The notes under the pieces: generated by a model | The model's database searches: none | Told to the model about the DNA's origin: nothing | Seen by the model: only the letters and a program-made list of their open reading frames with translations | Part shown: one piece after another, positions 44,708 through 53,174 of the stretch | Layout of the letters: each line of letters opens with the position of its first letter | Numbering within the stretch: position 1 is the first letter of the stretch | Assembly: GCA_030426605.1 (NCBI GenBank) | Contig: JAUHXM010000001.1 | Location: forward strand, 62,001-126,000 | From: Phycisphaerae bacterium | GTDB taxonomy: Bacteria > Planctomycetota > Phycisphaerae > Phycisphaerales > UBA1924 | Reading direction: 5' to 3' | Length of the DNA stretch: 64,000 nucleotides | Program-made: the position numbers and the translations under genes

Positions 44708-45757
44708 TCAGGCCGCCTGCGGCTCGCTCGGCTCGGGCTGCGGGGTGACGCTGTCGCGGTTGTCCAGGAACTTCTGCGCCAACTCGACCATCTTCGGCGC
44801 TGGGACGGAGCCGTCGCGCGGCTGCATCGATCGCCGGACGTCGTCGAACCGACCGGCCATCTTCAGGAACGCGTCCACGATCTCGGGATCGAAGTGTGTG
44901 CCGCGCAGCGAACGGATGAGCTCGACCGTCTCCCGGTGCGGCATCGCGTCCTTATACACGCGGACGCTCGTGAGCGCGTCGTAGAAGTCCGCGAGCGCGA
45001 CAATGCGGGCGGGCAGCGCGATGTTCTCGCCGCTGATCCCGAAGGGGTAGCCCGTGCCGTCCCACTTCTCGTGGTGCTGCAGCGTCACCTCGATGCCCAT
45101 GTCCAGGAACTTGTCCTGCCCCATCTTGCGCCGGATCGCGAGCAGCGTGTCCGCGCCCATGAGCGGGTGCTGCTCCATGAGCAGGCGCTCGTCGGGGTCC
45201 AGACGTCCGGGCTTGAGGAGCACCCCGTCCGGGATGCCGACCTTGCCGATGTCGTGCAGCGAGCTGGCGAGGCGCAGCCGCTCGATCCACCGGTCGTCGA
45301 TCTCCTCGTGCGTCTCGCGCAGCGCGTCGGCGAGCATCGTGACGTACTCCCCGATGCGCTCGAGGTGCGTGCCCGTGTCGTTGTCGCGGTAGTCGGCGAG
45401 CTTGGCGAGCCCGAAGATCAGCGCGTTGCGCGACGCGAGCGACTCGCTCACACGCTGGCGGACCTCGGTCTCGAGCTTGAGGTTCATTTGCTTGAGCGCC
45501 GCACGCTGGCGGGCGTCCGTGATGGACGAGAGCACCGTCGCCATGCCCGGGCCGGCGATCGCGAGCCCGCACACGACGCCCACGAGCTGGAAGAGCACCG
45601 CCATCGGGGGCTCGGGCCCGGTGTGCACCGCCAGCCGCATGAGCAGCAGCACCCCGTACCCCACGAGCCCGATGTGCAGCGTGGACAGCGCCAGCGTGAG
45701 CAGCTGGCCCGCGCGGCCGCGGAAGATCGACAGGGGTTGGCGCTCGGTGGCAGACAC
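44708..45757 (-). CDS. HD-GYP domain cyclic-di-GMP phosphodiesterase with membrane anchor
   Basis: 349 residues from GTG 45757. Two membrane helices at about 18-42 (LLTLALSTLHIGLVGYGVLLL) and 52-75, then a short coiled linker (KQMNLKLETEVRQRVSE) and an HD-GYP domain. Key sequence: THLERIGEYVTMLA, LASSLHDIGKVGIPDGVLLKPG, HHEKWDGTGYPFG and ARIVALADFYDALTSVRVYK. The HD dyad and the GYP motif are both complete, so it should hydrolyse c-di-GMP. No sensor domain beyond the membrane part is seen. No GGDEF protein is present in this window. The C-terminus is Pro/Glu-rich. Confidence 0.93.
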   Translation of the reverse strand: MSATERQPLSIFRGRAGQLLTLALSTLHIGLVGYGVLLLMRLAVHTGPEPPMAVLFQLVGVVCGLAIAGPGMATVLSSITDARQRAALKQMNLKLETEVRQRVSESLASRNALIFGLAKLADYRDNDTGTHLERIGEYVTMLADALRETHEEIDDRWIERLRLASSLHDIGKVGIPDGVLLKPGRLDPDERLLMEQHPLMGADTLLAIRRKMGQDKFLDMGIEVTLQHHEKWDGTGYPFGISGENIALPARIVALADFYDALTSVRVYKDAMPHRETVELIRSLRGTHFDPEIVDAFLKMAGRFDDVRRSMQPRDGSVPAPKMVELAQKFLDNRDSVTPQPEPSEPQAA

Positions 45758-45866
45758 GGGCCCTCTATCGGGCCGACGGGCAAGCGGATGCCCAGAACCA
45801 TTCTCATCCGATGCAGACCACCACGGTCGGGCCGGCTGGCGCGGGCTGGGCGCGTCCGAGAACCGA

Positions 45867-46928
45867 CTAATCGAGAACGCGCTCGCAGATCGCCATCGTT
45901 TCGTCCACCCGATCCGCGATCGCCTCGAACCGAGCCGCCGTGGCTGCCTCGGGCCGGCGCGCCTCGGGGTGGGGCTCGACCTCGGGTTTGACGGGGTCGT
46001 TGCGGCTGTCCGATGCGCGCATCACGCGCTCGGCCGGGCCCAGCAGGAGGTACTCGACCAGGCGTCGCGCGGGCTCGGGGTTCGGGCCGCCGCGCACGAG
46101 AGACACCGTGTTGGGGATCACGAGCGCGCCGGGGCTCCACGTGGGGTCGAATCCTCGTGGGGCCGACATGTCATCCGCGTCGAGACGCTCGAACGCGAGC
46201 CCGATTTCCCACCCGTTGCGCCACGCGACGTAGACATCATCCGTGTCCGTGAGCCCGACGTCGATCTCGCCCTCGGCGATCTTGCGCACGACCGTCGCGT
46301 TGCCGTCGTAGACACGAAGCCCGTTGTCGCGCATCGCAATGAGCCATCGCTCGAACGCCGTGGGCCCCCACGCCTCGCACAGCAGCGCCATGTGACCGCG
46401 CGTCGTGCCGAACTGCGGGCGGGCGATGCCCACGCGCCCGCGCCACTCGGGGCGGGTCAGCTCGTGCAACGCCGTGGGCGGCTCGGGGACGCGCGCGGTC
46501 GAATACCCGAAACACCGCGCCCGCTGCGCGATGCCCACCCACGATCTATCCTCGCTCACGAGCGTCGCGGGCCACTCGGCGCGTCGGTCGCCCAGCACGC
46601 CCGCGGTCGCCGGGTCCAGCACACCCTCGCGCGCCAGCTTCATGGTCCCGAACGGCTCTGACGACCACCAGACATCCGCCCGCGGGTCGTCCTTCTCCGC
46701 CAACAACCGCGTGACGAGCCCGGTGGTCTTCGTCGCCTCCGTGTCGCCCACGAGCAGGACCTCGATGTCAGTTTCACGCTCGAAGTCCGTGATCACCTCG
46801 CGGAGGACGTAATCGTCCACCGAGGAGTAGAGCACGACGCGCGGCGTCTCGGGCCCGCCCTCCGTCCGCCCGCACCCGGCGCACGCGAGCAACGCGAGCA
46901 CGATCGCGATGGACGCGGCGGCCCTCAT
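45867..46928 (-). CDS. ABC-type (Fe3+-like) substrate-binding lipoprotein
   Basis: 353 residues. Lipoprotein signal with ACAGC (LLACAGCGR). Mature protein resembles the AfuA/FbpA iron-binding family: VVLYSSVDDYVLREVITDFERETDIEV, then ATKTTGLVTRLLAEKDDPRADVWWSSEPF, VGLTDTDDVYVAWRNGW and IPNTVSLVRGGPNPEPARRLVEYLL. The two-lobe fold with the hinge is clear. The natural ligand may be iron, thiamine or a phosphonate-like molecule; Tyr ligands of FbpA are not all identifiable. No permease or ATPase is nearby, so it is an orphan. ATG 46928 overlaps the stop of the upstream lipoprotein (ATGA). Confidence 0.88.
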   Translation of the reverse strand: MRAAASIAIVLALLACAGCGRTEGGPETPRVVLYSSVDDYVLREVITDFERETDIEVLLVGDTEATKTTGLVTRLLAEKDDPRADVWWSSEPFGTMKLAREGVLDPATAGVLGDRRAEWPATLVSEDRSWVGIAQRARCFGYSTARVPEPPTALHELTRPEWRGRVGIARPQFGTTRGHMALLCEAWGPTAFERWLIAMRDNGLRVYDGNATVVRKIAEGEIDVGLTDTDDVYVAWRNGWEIGLAFERLDADDMSAPRGFDPTWSPGALVIPNTVSLVRGGPNPEPARRLVEYLLLGPAERVMRASDSRNDPVKPEVEPHPEARRPEAATAARFEAIADRVDETMAICERVLD

Positions 46929-47296
46929 CGGCGCGACGTCGGGATGATGAACCGGTGCGGCTCGTCCGTCAGACGCCGCGGCTGCACCGTGAGCGGCTCG
47001 CGGCCGCTCGCGTGCTCCCAGTCCAGCTTCAGCGTGAGCGTCTGCGCGTTGCGGGCGATGCCGAACGTGACGATGCCCGCGCCGTCGGTCTGCCCGCTGT
47101 CGTAGCTGGTGGCGTCGGCCGGGCAGGGCCCGCCCTCGGGCCAGGCCTGGTGCATATGCACCGTCGCGCCGACGATCGGGGCGCCCGAGCCCGCCTCGAC
47201 GAACGCGAACGAGCGCGGTTTGACATGGCAGCACCCGCCCGCGAGCGCGAGGCCCGCGAGCAACGCCGTGGTCAACAGGATCGGTGATCGATTCAT
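46925..47296 (-). CDS. small lipoprotein, possibly with a beta-sandwich fold
   Basis: 123 residues. Signal peptide MNRSPILLTTALLAGLALAGGC with lipobox AGGC. The mature part looks like a small beta-sandwich, Ig-like or carboxypeptidase-regulatory-like (VEAGSGAPIVGATVHMHQAWPEGG, then DGAGIVTFGIARNAQTLTLKL), often found in planctomycete exported proteins. It is coupled by an ATGA overlap to the substrate-binding lipoprotein, so the two are probably made together and may act together at the outer membrane or periplasm. Function not known. Confidence 0.75.
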   Translation of the reverse strand: MNRSPILLTTALLAGLALAGGCCHVKPRSFAFVEAGSGAPIVGATVHMHQAWPEGGPCPADATSYDSGQTDGAGIVTFGIARNAQTLTLKLDWEHASGREPLTVQPRRLTDEPHRFIIPTSRR

Positions 47297-47305
47297 GCCG
47301 GGATC

Positions 47306-49060
47306 TTATGACCCCGCGTCGGCCTCGCCCGCGGCGTCATCGCCGGAGGTCGCTGCACGCTCGAGACGCCCAAAGTAGTGCTGGACCGCCGCCTCGTGGC
47401 GCCGCGGCACACGCGAATGCTCGATCGCCTCGGCCGCCTCGGCGCTCGCGGACGACGCGACCGCGGAGAACGTCTGCCTGGACTCACCCCGGATCTGCGC
47501 GCCGTGGACGAGGGTGGACGCGATCACCGGGCCCTCGCCCGTGTTCACGTTCGCCTTCTCGGTGCGGACCATGTAGTCGGTCTGCTGTTCCTGGGGGCCG
47601 ACGCCGTTGCCGCGCCCGGGCCCGCCCGAGCCGCTTCCCATTGACGTGCTCTGGCCCATGCGCCAGGCGCCGTTCATGCCCTGCCCCGACCCGGGGTTCT
47701 CGCACATGCCCTGGCCCATCTGCGCCATCTGCGACTGGCACTCGCTCATCGCCATCTGGGCGGACTGCATCTCCGCCTGCATCATCTCCATCTGCGAGAG
47801 CTGCTGGCTCATCGCCTGCGCGCCGTCCATCGACTGCTGGCCGCCCTGCTGCGATTCGTTCTGCAGGCCCTGGGCCATCTGGCTCATCGCCGAGCACGCG
47901 CCGTTCATGCAGTCCGACGCCTTCTGCTGCGCCTGGGCCTGCTGCTGGAGCTGCTCCTTCTGCTCGGGCGACATGCTCTGGTTCTGCTCGAGCTGCTGCT
48001 GCATCTGGCTCGGGTCGCGGGCCATCTGCTGGGCCTGCTCCTTCGAGAACCCCGCCGCCTGCAGCTGCTCTTCGAGCTGCTGACGCTGGTCGGCGAGCTG
48101 CTCGAGCTGCTGGCTCATCGCTTCGAGGTTCTCCGCGAGCTGCTGCTTCTGCTCCTCGGACATCTCGCCCGACGCGATCTGCTCGGCGAGCTTCTCCAGC
48201 TCCTTCTGCGCCTGCTCGTAGTTGCCGCGGGCCATCTGCTTGGCCATCTCCGACCCCGGGCCCTCGCCCGGCGTCTTGAGCTGACGCATCGACCGGTTCA
48301 ACGCTTCGAGCGCCTTGGCCTCCTCGGACTCATTGAGCTTCTCGTCGAGCTGCTCGGCGAGGTTCGTCAGCTTCTTGATCGCCTCGCGACGGACGTCGTC
48401 GGGCGTCAGCGGCGCTTTGGGATCGATCTCGGGCTGCTCGTCAACCGCGTCGCCCTCGTCATCGACCTCGATGCCCGCCTTGGACATGAGCTCCTCGATC
48501 TTGTCCTCCGCCGCCTGCGCCTCGGCGCGGACCTCCTGGATCTCGCGCTGCTGCTGCTCGGCCTGCTCGCGCTGGGCGAACATGCCCGTGACGTCGTAGC
48601 TCGGCAGCCACCAGACCGCCGCGAGCGCCAGCAGCAACGCCGCGGGCATCGCCCACAGCTTCGGCGCCGTGATCGGCACCGTGTCGCGCACGACAACGCG
48701 CTTGGCGCGGGCTCCCGCGTCCGCGACGATGTTCCGGCTCCACCCGTCCTGATCCTTCGAGACGACCAACGCCGTCGAGAGCGACTCGCGCAACCCAGCC
48801 CGCTCGTCCACGTGCTGGGCGATCTCGAGTTCCTTCTTCCGCGCGACCAGCGCCCACACGCCCGCGAGCACGAGCGCGACGCAAGCGCCGATCAGCCACG
48901 CCATCGACCACGGCACCTCGAAGGGCACGAGCTTCTGCCCCACGCGCGCCGCGAAGGCCACCCCCAGCACGACCGTCGCCAGCACCGTCAGGCGGGCGAG
49001 CCAGTCGTTGAACAGCAGTCGCCGGCCGGCGGCGTCGATCACGCGGCGGATGTCGTCCAT
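47306..49060 (-). CDS. large Gln/Met-rich coiled-coil membrane protein
   Basis: 584 residues. Three membrane segments near 22-45, 50-72 and 132-150 (MPAALLLALAAVWWLPS) are followed by a long coiled coil with Gln, Glu and Met repeats (about 165-450: EQAEQQQREIQEVRAEAQAAE, then QQLEQLADQRQQLEEQLQAAG). The segment 380-480 is extremely Met/Gln/Ser rich (QQLSQMEMMQAEMQSAQMAMS), then a Gly/Ser stretch and a C-terminal motif HEAAVQHYFGRL, which ends many planctomycete proteins in MoxR-VWA type clusters and DUF4175-like proteins. No such cluster is adjacent here. I infer a scaffold or sensor at the inner membrane. Function is unknown. Confidence 0.82.
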   Translation of the reverse strand: MDDIRRVIDAAGRRLLFNDWLARLTVLATVVLGVAFAARVGQKLVPFEVPWSMAWLIGACVALVLAGVWALVARKKELEIAQHVDERAGLRESLSTALVVSKDQDGWSRNIVADAGARAKRVVVRDTVPITAPKLWAMPAALLLALAAVWWLPSYDVTGMFAQREQAEQQQREIQEVRAEAQAAEDKIEELMSKAGIEVDDEGDAVDEQPEIDPKAPLTPDDVRREAIKKLTNLAEQLDEKLNESEEAKALEALNRSMRQLKTPGEGPGSEMAKQMARGNYEQAQKELEKLAEQIASGEMSEEQKQQLAENLEAMSQQLEQLADQRQQLEEQLQAAGFSKEQAQQMARDPSQMQQQLEQNQSMSPEQKEQLQQQAQAQQKASDCMNGACSAMSQMAQGLQNESQQGGQQSMDGAQAMSQQLSQMEMMQAEMQSAQMAMSECQSQMAQMGQGMCENPGSGQGMNGAWRMGQSTSMGSGSGGPGRGNGVGPQEQQTDYMVRTEKANVNTGEGPVIASTLVHGAQIRGESRQTFSAVASSASAEAAEAIEHSRVPRRHEAAVQHYFGRLERAATSGDDAAGEADAGS

Positions 49061-49252
49061 CAGTCGTCCTTCCGTCCCGGGTAGTCTCCCATAACAGTAC
49101 GGGCAAACCCACCCTTCTATTCGGATTCCAGGCCCTCCCGGGTTCGCGCGGTGCCCGGAATGCCCGGTTCCGGGCCCTCAGCCGCACCAGGGGCCGCGTC
49201 ACGCGGGTGTCACGCCGGTTGCCGGGCGTCCGCCGCGGCGACATGATGCGTC

Positions 49253-50638
49253 GTGCCCCCCGCCGACCACCACCCCGATCCCACGCCCGCGGGCCCGGTC
49301 CGCTGGCTGCTCGACGGCGGGTGGGTCGATCGCGGACGGGCCCAGCACGCGTTCGATCGCATGCACGAGCGCGACGCGATCGGGGACCGGATCCACCTCG
49401 CCCTCGCGTGCGTCGCCGCGTTCGGACTCGCGGGCCCGACGTCCGCCGTCGAGATCGCGTACCTCCCCCTGCTCGTCTTCTTCTTCGTGCGGGTCTTGCA
49501 CGCGGGCCCGACGTGGATCCACTGGCTCGGGCAACCCATGATGCTCGGCGCGCTCGCGCTCGCGGGTTGGCAGGCGATCGCCCTCGCGTGGTCGGGCGAT
49601 CGCGCCCTCGGGCTCGACCACCTCGGGTCGCTCCGCTGGCTCGCGGTCGGCGTGCTCTTCTGGCCCGTGATCGAACATCGGCGCGCGATCATCGCGGCCT
49701 TCGCCCTGGGCATGCTCGCGGGCAGCGCCTCGCAGCTCGCCCACGCGATCGGGACCGCCGCACAGATCGACTGGCTGACGTTCCCGCGCGCCAAATTCCG
49801 CAACTCCGGCTGGTGGGACCCCGTGGTCGGCGGCACCCTGCTCACCGCGGCCCTCGGGCTGCACCTGCCCGCGGCGATCCTCGCACGCGGCGCCGCCCGC
49901 TGGCTCGCGCTGACGGCGGCCGGCGTCACCCTCGCCGGCGTCCTCGCGACGGGCACCCGCGGCGCCTGGCTCGCCTCAACGGGGCTCGTCGCGATCGCGA
50001 TCGCGTGGGGCGCGTGGACCGCAATTCGCGCCCATGCCTGGACAGTCCGCGGCGCGCTGGCGCGCGGCGCGGTGCTCGCCGTGGTGCTCGCGATCGCGGG
50101 AGCCGGCGTCTGGCTCGCCGCGGGCGACACCCTCACCCGCCGGTCCGACAAGGCCCGCGAGGAGATCGCCGCGGCGCTGCGGGGCGAGCACGATACGGAC
50201 ACCGGCGCCCGCGTCTCCATGATTTTCTGGGCGACCCGCGCCATCGGTGAGCGCCCCATCACCGGCGTGGGCACCGGGGGGTACCGCGCGTGGGTCGAGG
50301 ATCAGGCGGACGGCACGCACGTGCACGATCACGCGCACAACGCGCCGCTGCACATCGCCGCGACGAACGGCGTGGTCGGGCTCACGCTCGCGGGGTTTGT
50401 CGTGCTCGTCGGCGTGCGCGCCGGGTTCACGCGGTTCGATGTCACGCCCGGCGCGCGCGGGTGGAGTGCGTATGACGCGGGCCCGGCGCTCGCGATCGTG
50501 GGGCTCATGCTCGCGGGGATGTTCGACGGCGTGCACATGAACACGCAGACCGCCGCAGTGCTCGGGCTCATGCTCGGTTTGTGCCCGGTGTGGCGACCCG
50601 TCGGCACCGAAGAGCCGGTCACGCACGCTCGCGGCTAG
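49253..50638 (+). CDS. O-antigen ligase / Wzy-like polytopic membrane protein
   Basis: 461 residues from GTG 49253, with about 10-12 membrane helices. The Wzy_C/O-antigen ligase core is recognisable: LATGTRGAWLAS, the periplasmic loop with RPITGVGTGGYRAW and HDHAHNAPLHIAATNGVVGL, which carries the His/Arg catalytic-type residues. Predicted to polymerise or ligate lipid-linked glycans at the periplasmic face. It is far from the glycosyltransferase cluster at 10-15 kb but may use its products. CATGAT stands 5 nt before the GTG, a near-match of the leaderless pattern. Convergent with the FmdB-like gene, 21 nt apart. Confidence 0.9.
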   Translation: MPPADHHPDPTPAGPVRWLLDGGWVDRGRAQHAFDRMHERDAIGDRIHLALACVAAFGLAGPTSAVEIAYLPLLVFFFVRVLHAGPTWIHWLGQPMMLGALALAGWQAIALAWSGDRALGLDHLGSLRWLAVGVLFWPVIEHRRAIIAAFALGMLAGSASQLAHAIGTAAQIDWLTFPRAKFRNSGWWDPVVGGTLLTAALGLHLPAAILARGAARWLALTAAGVTLAGVLATGTRGAWLASTGLVAIAIAWGAWTAIRAHAWTVRGALARGAVLAVVLAIAGAGVWLAAGDTLTRRSDKAREEIAAALRGEHDTDTGARVSMIFWATRAIGERPITGVGTGGYRAWVEDQADGTHVHDHAHNAPLHIAATNGVVGLTLAGFVVLVGVRAGFTRFDVTPGARGWSAYDAGPALAIVGLMLAGMFDGVHMNTQTAAVLGLMLGLCPVWRPVGTEEPVTHARG

Positions 50639-50659
50639 TTGTTGGGATCAGCCGACCGT

Positions 50660-50959
50660 TCAGTCGTCGAGCGGGCGGACGGTCTTCGGGCCTTCCTTGC
50701 CCGCGACGCGGCTGAGCCCGCCGTCCGTGTTCTTCTCGTACTTCGTGAACCCGAGGCGCTCCAGGTTCGAGTTCGAGAGCTGCCCCTTGGACTTGATGTC
50801 CGACCACTTGCCCGCGATGTTGGGCGCCTGGGGGACGCGGTGCACCTTGCGCCCCTCGTGCTCGGTCAGCGCGTCCGCGGTGATGGGCTGGACGAGCTCG
50901 AAGCTCTCGCCCGTGCCCTCGCCCTGGTCGTCGAGATATTCGTACACGTACGTCGGCAT
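50660..50959 (-). CDS. FmdB-like protein without zinc-binding cysteines
   Basis: 99 residues. The opening MPTYVYEYLDDQGEGTGESFELVQPITADALTEHEGRKVHRV follows the FmdB/zinc-ribbon regulatory family (MPTYEYxCxxCGxxFExxQ, then LTxCPxCG), but every cysteine position is replaced: no Cys exists in the protein. The second half (IAGKWSDIKSKGQLSNSNLERLGFTKYEK) is planctomycete-style. So the fold may be kept without zinc. ATG 50959 is well placed. It is downstream of the palindromic repeat and the 110-residue gene on the same strand. Function unknown. Confidence 0.75.
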   Translation of the reverse strand: MPTYVYEYLDDQGEGTGESFELVQPITADALTEHEGRKVHRVPQAPNIAGKWSDIKSKGQLSNSNLERLGFTKYEKNTDGGLSRVAGKEGPKTVRPLDD

Positions 50960-50987
50960 GATCGATTGTTGGCGCCCGAAGAGCCCT

Positions 50988-51063
50988 ACGAGCCGCGACC
51001 GGGAGGGAGCGGGTCTGCTCTTCGCGAGCCGCGATTCTCCGCTCCCTCCCGGCCGCGGCTCGT
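50988..51063. repeat. dispersed palindromic repeat, copy 2
   Basis: Inverted repeat with 25-nt arms (50988-51012 and 51039-51063), one mismatch, and a 26-nt centre. The arms are nearly the same as those of the copy at 18400-18475, and the centres are also related (both contain GTCT, then GCGAGC and ATCT-like segments). It starts 5 nt after the stop of the 110-residue gene on the minus strand, 28 nt before the FmdB-like ATG. Confidence 0.8.
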
Positions 51064-51068
51064 CTCGC

Positions 51069-51401
51069 TCACCCGAAAATCTGGCCCGATTCGGTGTCCT
51101 GCATCTTCCACCCGAGCGTCTTGCACAGGCGGCTCAGGACGGGCCAGGCGGATTCCGCCTCGTACACCGACACCATCGCCTGGTTCACCATGTCCTGTCC
51201 CGAGGCGTACTCGACGGTGTACCCCGGCCCGTGCAGCACCGCCGTGCCCAGGCGGCTTGTGACCGACCCGTCCGGCGCGGTGTTGAACAGCGCCACCGCC
51301 TCGGCGAACTCCTTGGGCGTGCCCAGCGGGTGATTCCCCGCCAGCGGGTCGTCCGGGTCCTTGGGTTTGATGAGCACCAGCAGGCGCTTGGACTTCGCCA
51401 T
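51069..51401 (-). CDS. conserved hypothetical cytoplasmic protein
   Basis: 110 residues, no membrane helix or signal. Sequence includes RLLVLIKPKDPDDPLAGNHPLGTPKEFAEAVALFN, GYTVEYASGQDMVNQAMVSVYE and SAWPVLSRLCKTLGWKMQDTESGQIFG, and suggests an alpha/beta fold. I cannot place it in a named family. ATG 51401 has TATCCT 7 nt upstream and no ribosome site. The palindromic repeat copy 2 follows its stop by 5 nt. Confidence 0.78.
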   Translation of the reverse strand: MAKSKRLLVLIKPKDPDDPLAGNHPLGTPKEFAEAVALFNTAPDGSVTSRLGTAVLHGPGYTVEYASGQDMVNQAMVSVYEAESAWPVLSRLCKTLGWKMQDTESGQIFG

Positions 51402-51408
51402 GACGGGC

Positions 51409-51414
51409 AGGATA
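51409..51414 (-). promoter_or_regulatory. -10-like TATCCT before gene at 51401
   Basis: TANNNT hexamer 7 nt upstream of the ATG, in the 34-nt gap after the receiver gene. Confidence 0.35.
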
Positions 51415-51435
51415 GCCCGCGACGGGCCCGCCCGG

Positions 51436-51867
51436 TCAGTCGTCGCCCACCGCGTCCAGCTCGGCGTCCTCCCGCTCGATCAGCTCGACGGCCGTGTCCA
51501 GCAACCGTCCCAGCGGCACGGGCTTGAGCAGGTACGCGTCCACGCCCAGCGAATCGGCGTACGCCTGATGACGCTTGCCCTCGTTGGCCGTGATCATGAT
51601 CACCAGCGGCGAGTCCTCGCGCCCCTTGATCTTCTCGAGCGCCAGGAACCCCGAACGCTTGGGCAGCATCATGTCCAGGATGACCAGGTCGGGCGGGTCG
51701 TCGTGGCAGATCTGCACCGCCGTGTCGCCGTCCATCGCCGTGAGGGTCAGCGCCCCCTCGGACTGGAACGCCGCGTCCACGGATTCGAGGACGTCGCGTT
51801 CGTCGTCCACGATCAGAACGCGGACCTCCTCGAGTCTGCCGAGTTTCTCTTCGATGTTGTCGCTCAT
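51436..51867 (-). CDS. stand-alone receiver-domain response regulator
   Basis: 143 residues, a single CheY-like receiver with no output domain. VRVLIVDDERDVLESV gives the acidic pair, LVILDMMLPKRSGF the phosphoacceptor Asp, VIMITANEG the switch Thr, and YLLKPVPLG the conserved Lys. A short acidic head (MSDNIEEKLGRLEE) and tail frame it. It may relay phosphate from a kinase encoded elsewhere; no kinase is adjacent. Upstream on the same strand lies the acyltransferase gene, 89 nt away. Confidence 0.93.
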   Translation of the reverse strand: MSDNIEEKLGRLEEVRVLIVDDERDVLESVDAAFQSEGALTLTAMDGDTAVQICHDDPPDLVILDMMLPKRSGFLALEKIKGREDSPLVIMITANEGKRHQAYADSLGVDAYLLKPVPLGRLLDTAVELIEREDAELDAVGDD

Positions 51868-51955
51868 GCCCCGTGTCCCCTGTCGCGGGCCCAGCCCCGC
51901 CAGCTCCCCACGAACGCCGATCGGATGTACCGCCGGGGTGTCCCCCTCGGATGCA

Positions 51956-53134
51956 TCACAGCAGGCGCGTCGCGCCGTTCTCCTTCAGCCACGCACGGTC
52001 CTGGTCGGACCGATCGACGATCGCGTCAACCTCGGCCTCGGACATCCAGGGCAGCTGGAGCAACTTCTCGCGCAGCGCCGGCGGGAAGGGCGTGTCCAGC
52101 CGCTCGTGCTTCGGGCGGCTCTTCCAGATTCGGTGCATCCAGAGGTACTGTTCCGGGCTCGACCGGACCATCTGCTCGATCCCGCGCCGGTACCGGGCCG
52201 TGAGGTAAAACAGGGGGTCCGGCTGGGCGTCCCAGTCTTCCGGGCGAATCACGTCCACCACCTCGAGCCGGTGGTGCAGCGTCCGCGCCGAGCCCGGAAC
52301 AGGCGGCAGCCGCCGCGCCTGCCCCACGATCACGGGGCACCGGTACTTGAGCCCCAGCAGCCCGATCGTCTTGTACGTGGACGCCAGCCGGTTGAAGAAA
52401 GGCACAAAGACGCCGCGCTCCCCCGCGTTCTGGTCCGCCACGAACCCGACGGACGCGCCACGGTCCATCACGTGCGGCAGCTCCTGGATCGCCCCGAACT
52501 TGTCCATCAGCATCAGCCCGCGACGCTCGCGCGTCCGGCGTACGAACCGGTCCATGGGCTGCACGTCCAGCGGGCGGTACAGCGCGTACATCGGGAAGCC
52601 CAGCAGCGCCAGCGCGTACCCCACGATCTCCCAGTTGCCGCAGTGCCCCGTGATCAGGATCACCGGGCCCTCGCGCGTGAGCTCGGTGATCACCGTCCCG
52701 ATGTCGCCCAGCTCGATGTAATCGACCCAGGCGTCCTCGTTCAGGAGTCTCGGCGCGAGCGCGAACTCGACCGCGAGCTCGGCGAGGTGCTCGTAGCTCG
52801 CGAGCACCAGGTCTCGGCGCGCGGGGGCGTCCATGTCCGGGAACGCCACCGAGAGCCGGTCCGCCGCGCGGGAGACGCGCTTCTTGTTGAACGGCATCGA
52901 CCCGAACGTGCGCCCGATCGAGCGCGCGACCGCGGCGCTGGGCCCAAGCCCGGCAACGTGGATCGGCGCCATCCCCGCGCGGATCGTCTGGTAGATCAGC
53001 GGGTGGACGAGCGCGGACTGCAGCCGTGTCGGCGGGTTGCGGGGGTCGTACCTCGATCGTTCGACGGCGCCGGTGCCCAATGCCGTGTCCCCCAAACAGA
53101 ACCGGGGCGAAGACGCCCCGGCTCGCGTGGTCAT
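51956..53134 (-). CDS. LpxL/HtrB-like lysophospholipid or lipid A acyltransferase
   Basis: 392 residues. Acyltransferase core: TGHCGNWEIVGYALALLGFP contains the H164-x4-E169 catalytic pair, then YALYRPLDVQPMDRFVRRTRERRGL, GASVGFVADQNAGERGVFVPFF and YKTIGLLGLKYRCPVIVG. These match the LpxL/LpxM family that adds secondary acyl chains to lipid A, although the Arg-rich N-terminal head differs. The C-terminal 45 residues (WMSEAEVDAIVDRSDQDRAWLKE) are extra. ATG 53134 is 6 nt after TACAGT. Suggests an outer membrane with acylated lipid A-like molecules, in line with the glycan genes. Confidence 0.9.
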   Translation of the reverse strand: MTTRAGASSPRFCLGDTALGTGAVERSRYDPRNPPTRLQSALVHPLIYQTIRAGMAPIHVAGLGPSAAVARSIGRTFGSMPFNKKRVSRAADRLSVAFPDMDAPARRDLVLASYEHLAELAVEFALAPRLLNEDAWVDYIELGDIGTVITELTREGPVILITGHCGNWEIVGYALALLGFPMYALYRPLDVQPMDRFVRRTRERRGLMLMDKFGAIQELPHVMDRGASVGFVADQNAGERGVFVPFFNRLASTYKTIGLLGLKYRCPVIVGQARRLPPVPGSARTLHHRLEVVDVIRPEDWDAQPDPLFYLTARYRRGIEQMVRSSPEQYLWMHRIWKSRPKHERLDTPFPPALREKLLQLPWMSEAEVDAIVDRSDQDRAWLKENGATRLL

Positions 53135-53140
53135 TGGATG

Positions 53141-53146
53141 ACTGTA
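53141..53146 (-). promoter_or_regulatory. -10-like TACAGT before the acyltransferase gene
   Basis: TANNNT hexamer 6 nt upstream of ATG 53134, in the 40-nt gap behind the coiled-coil gene. Confidence 0.45.
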
Positions 53147-53174
53147 CCCCGGCGGGCGACCCGTCGGGCCCGGC

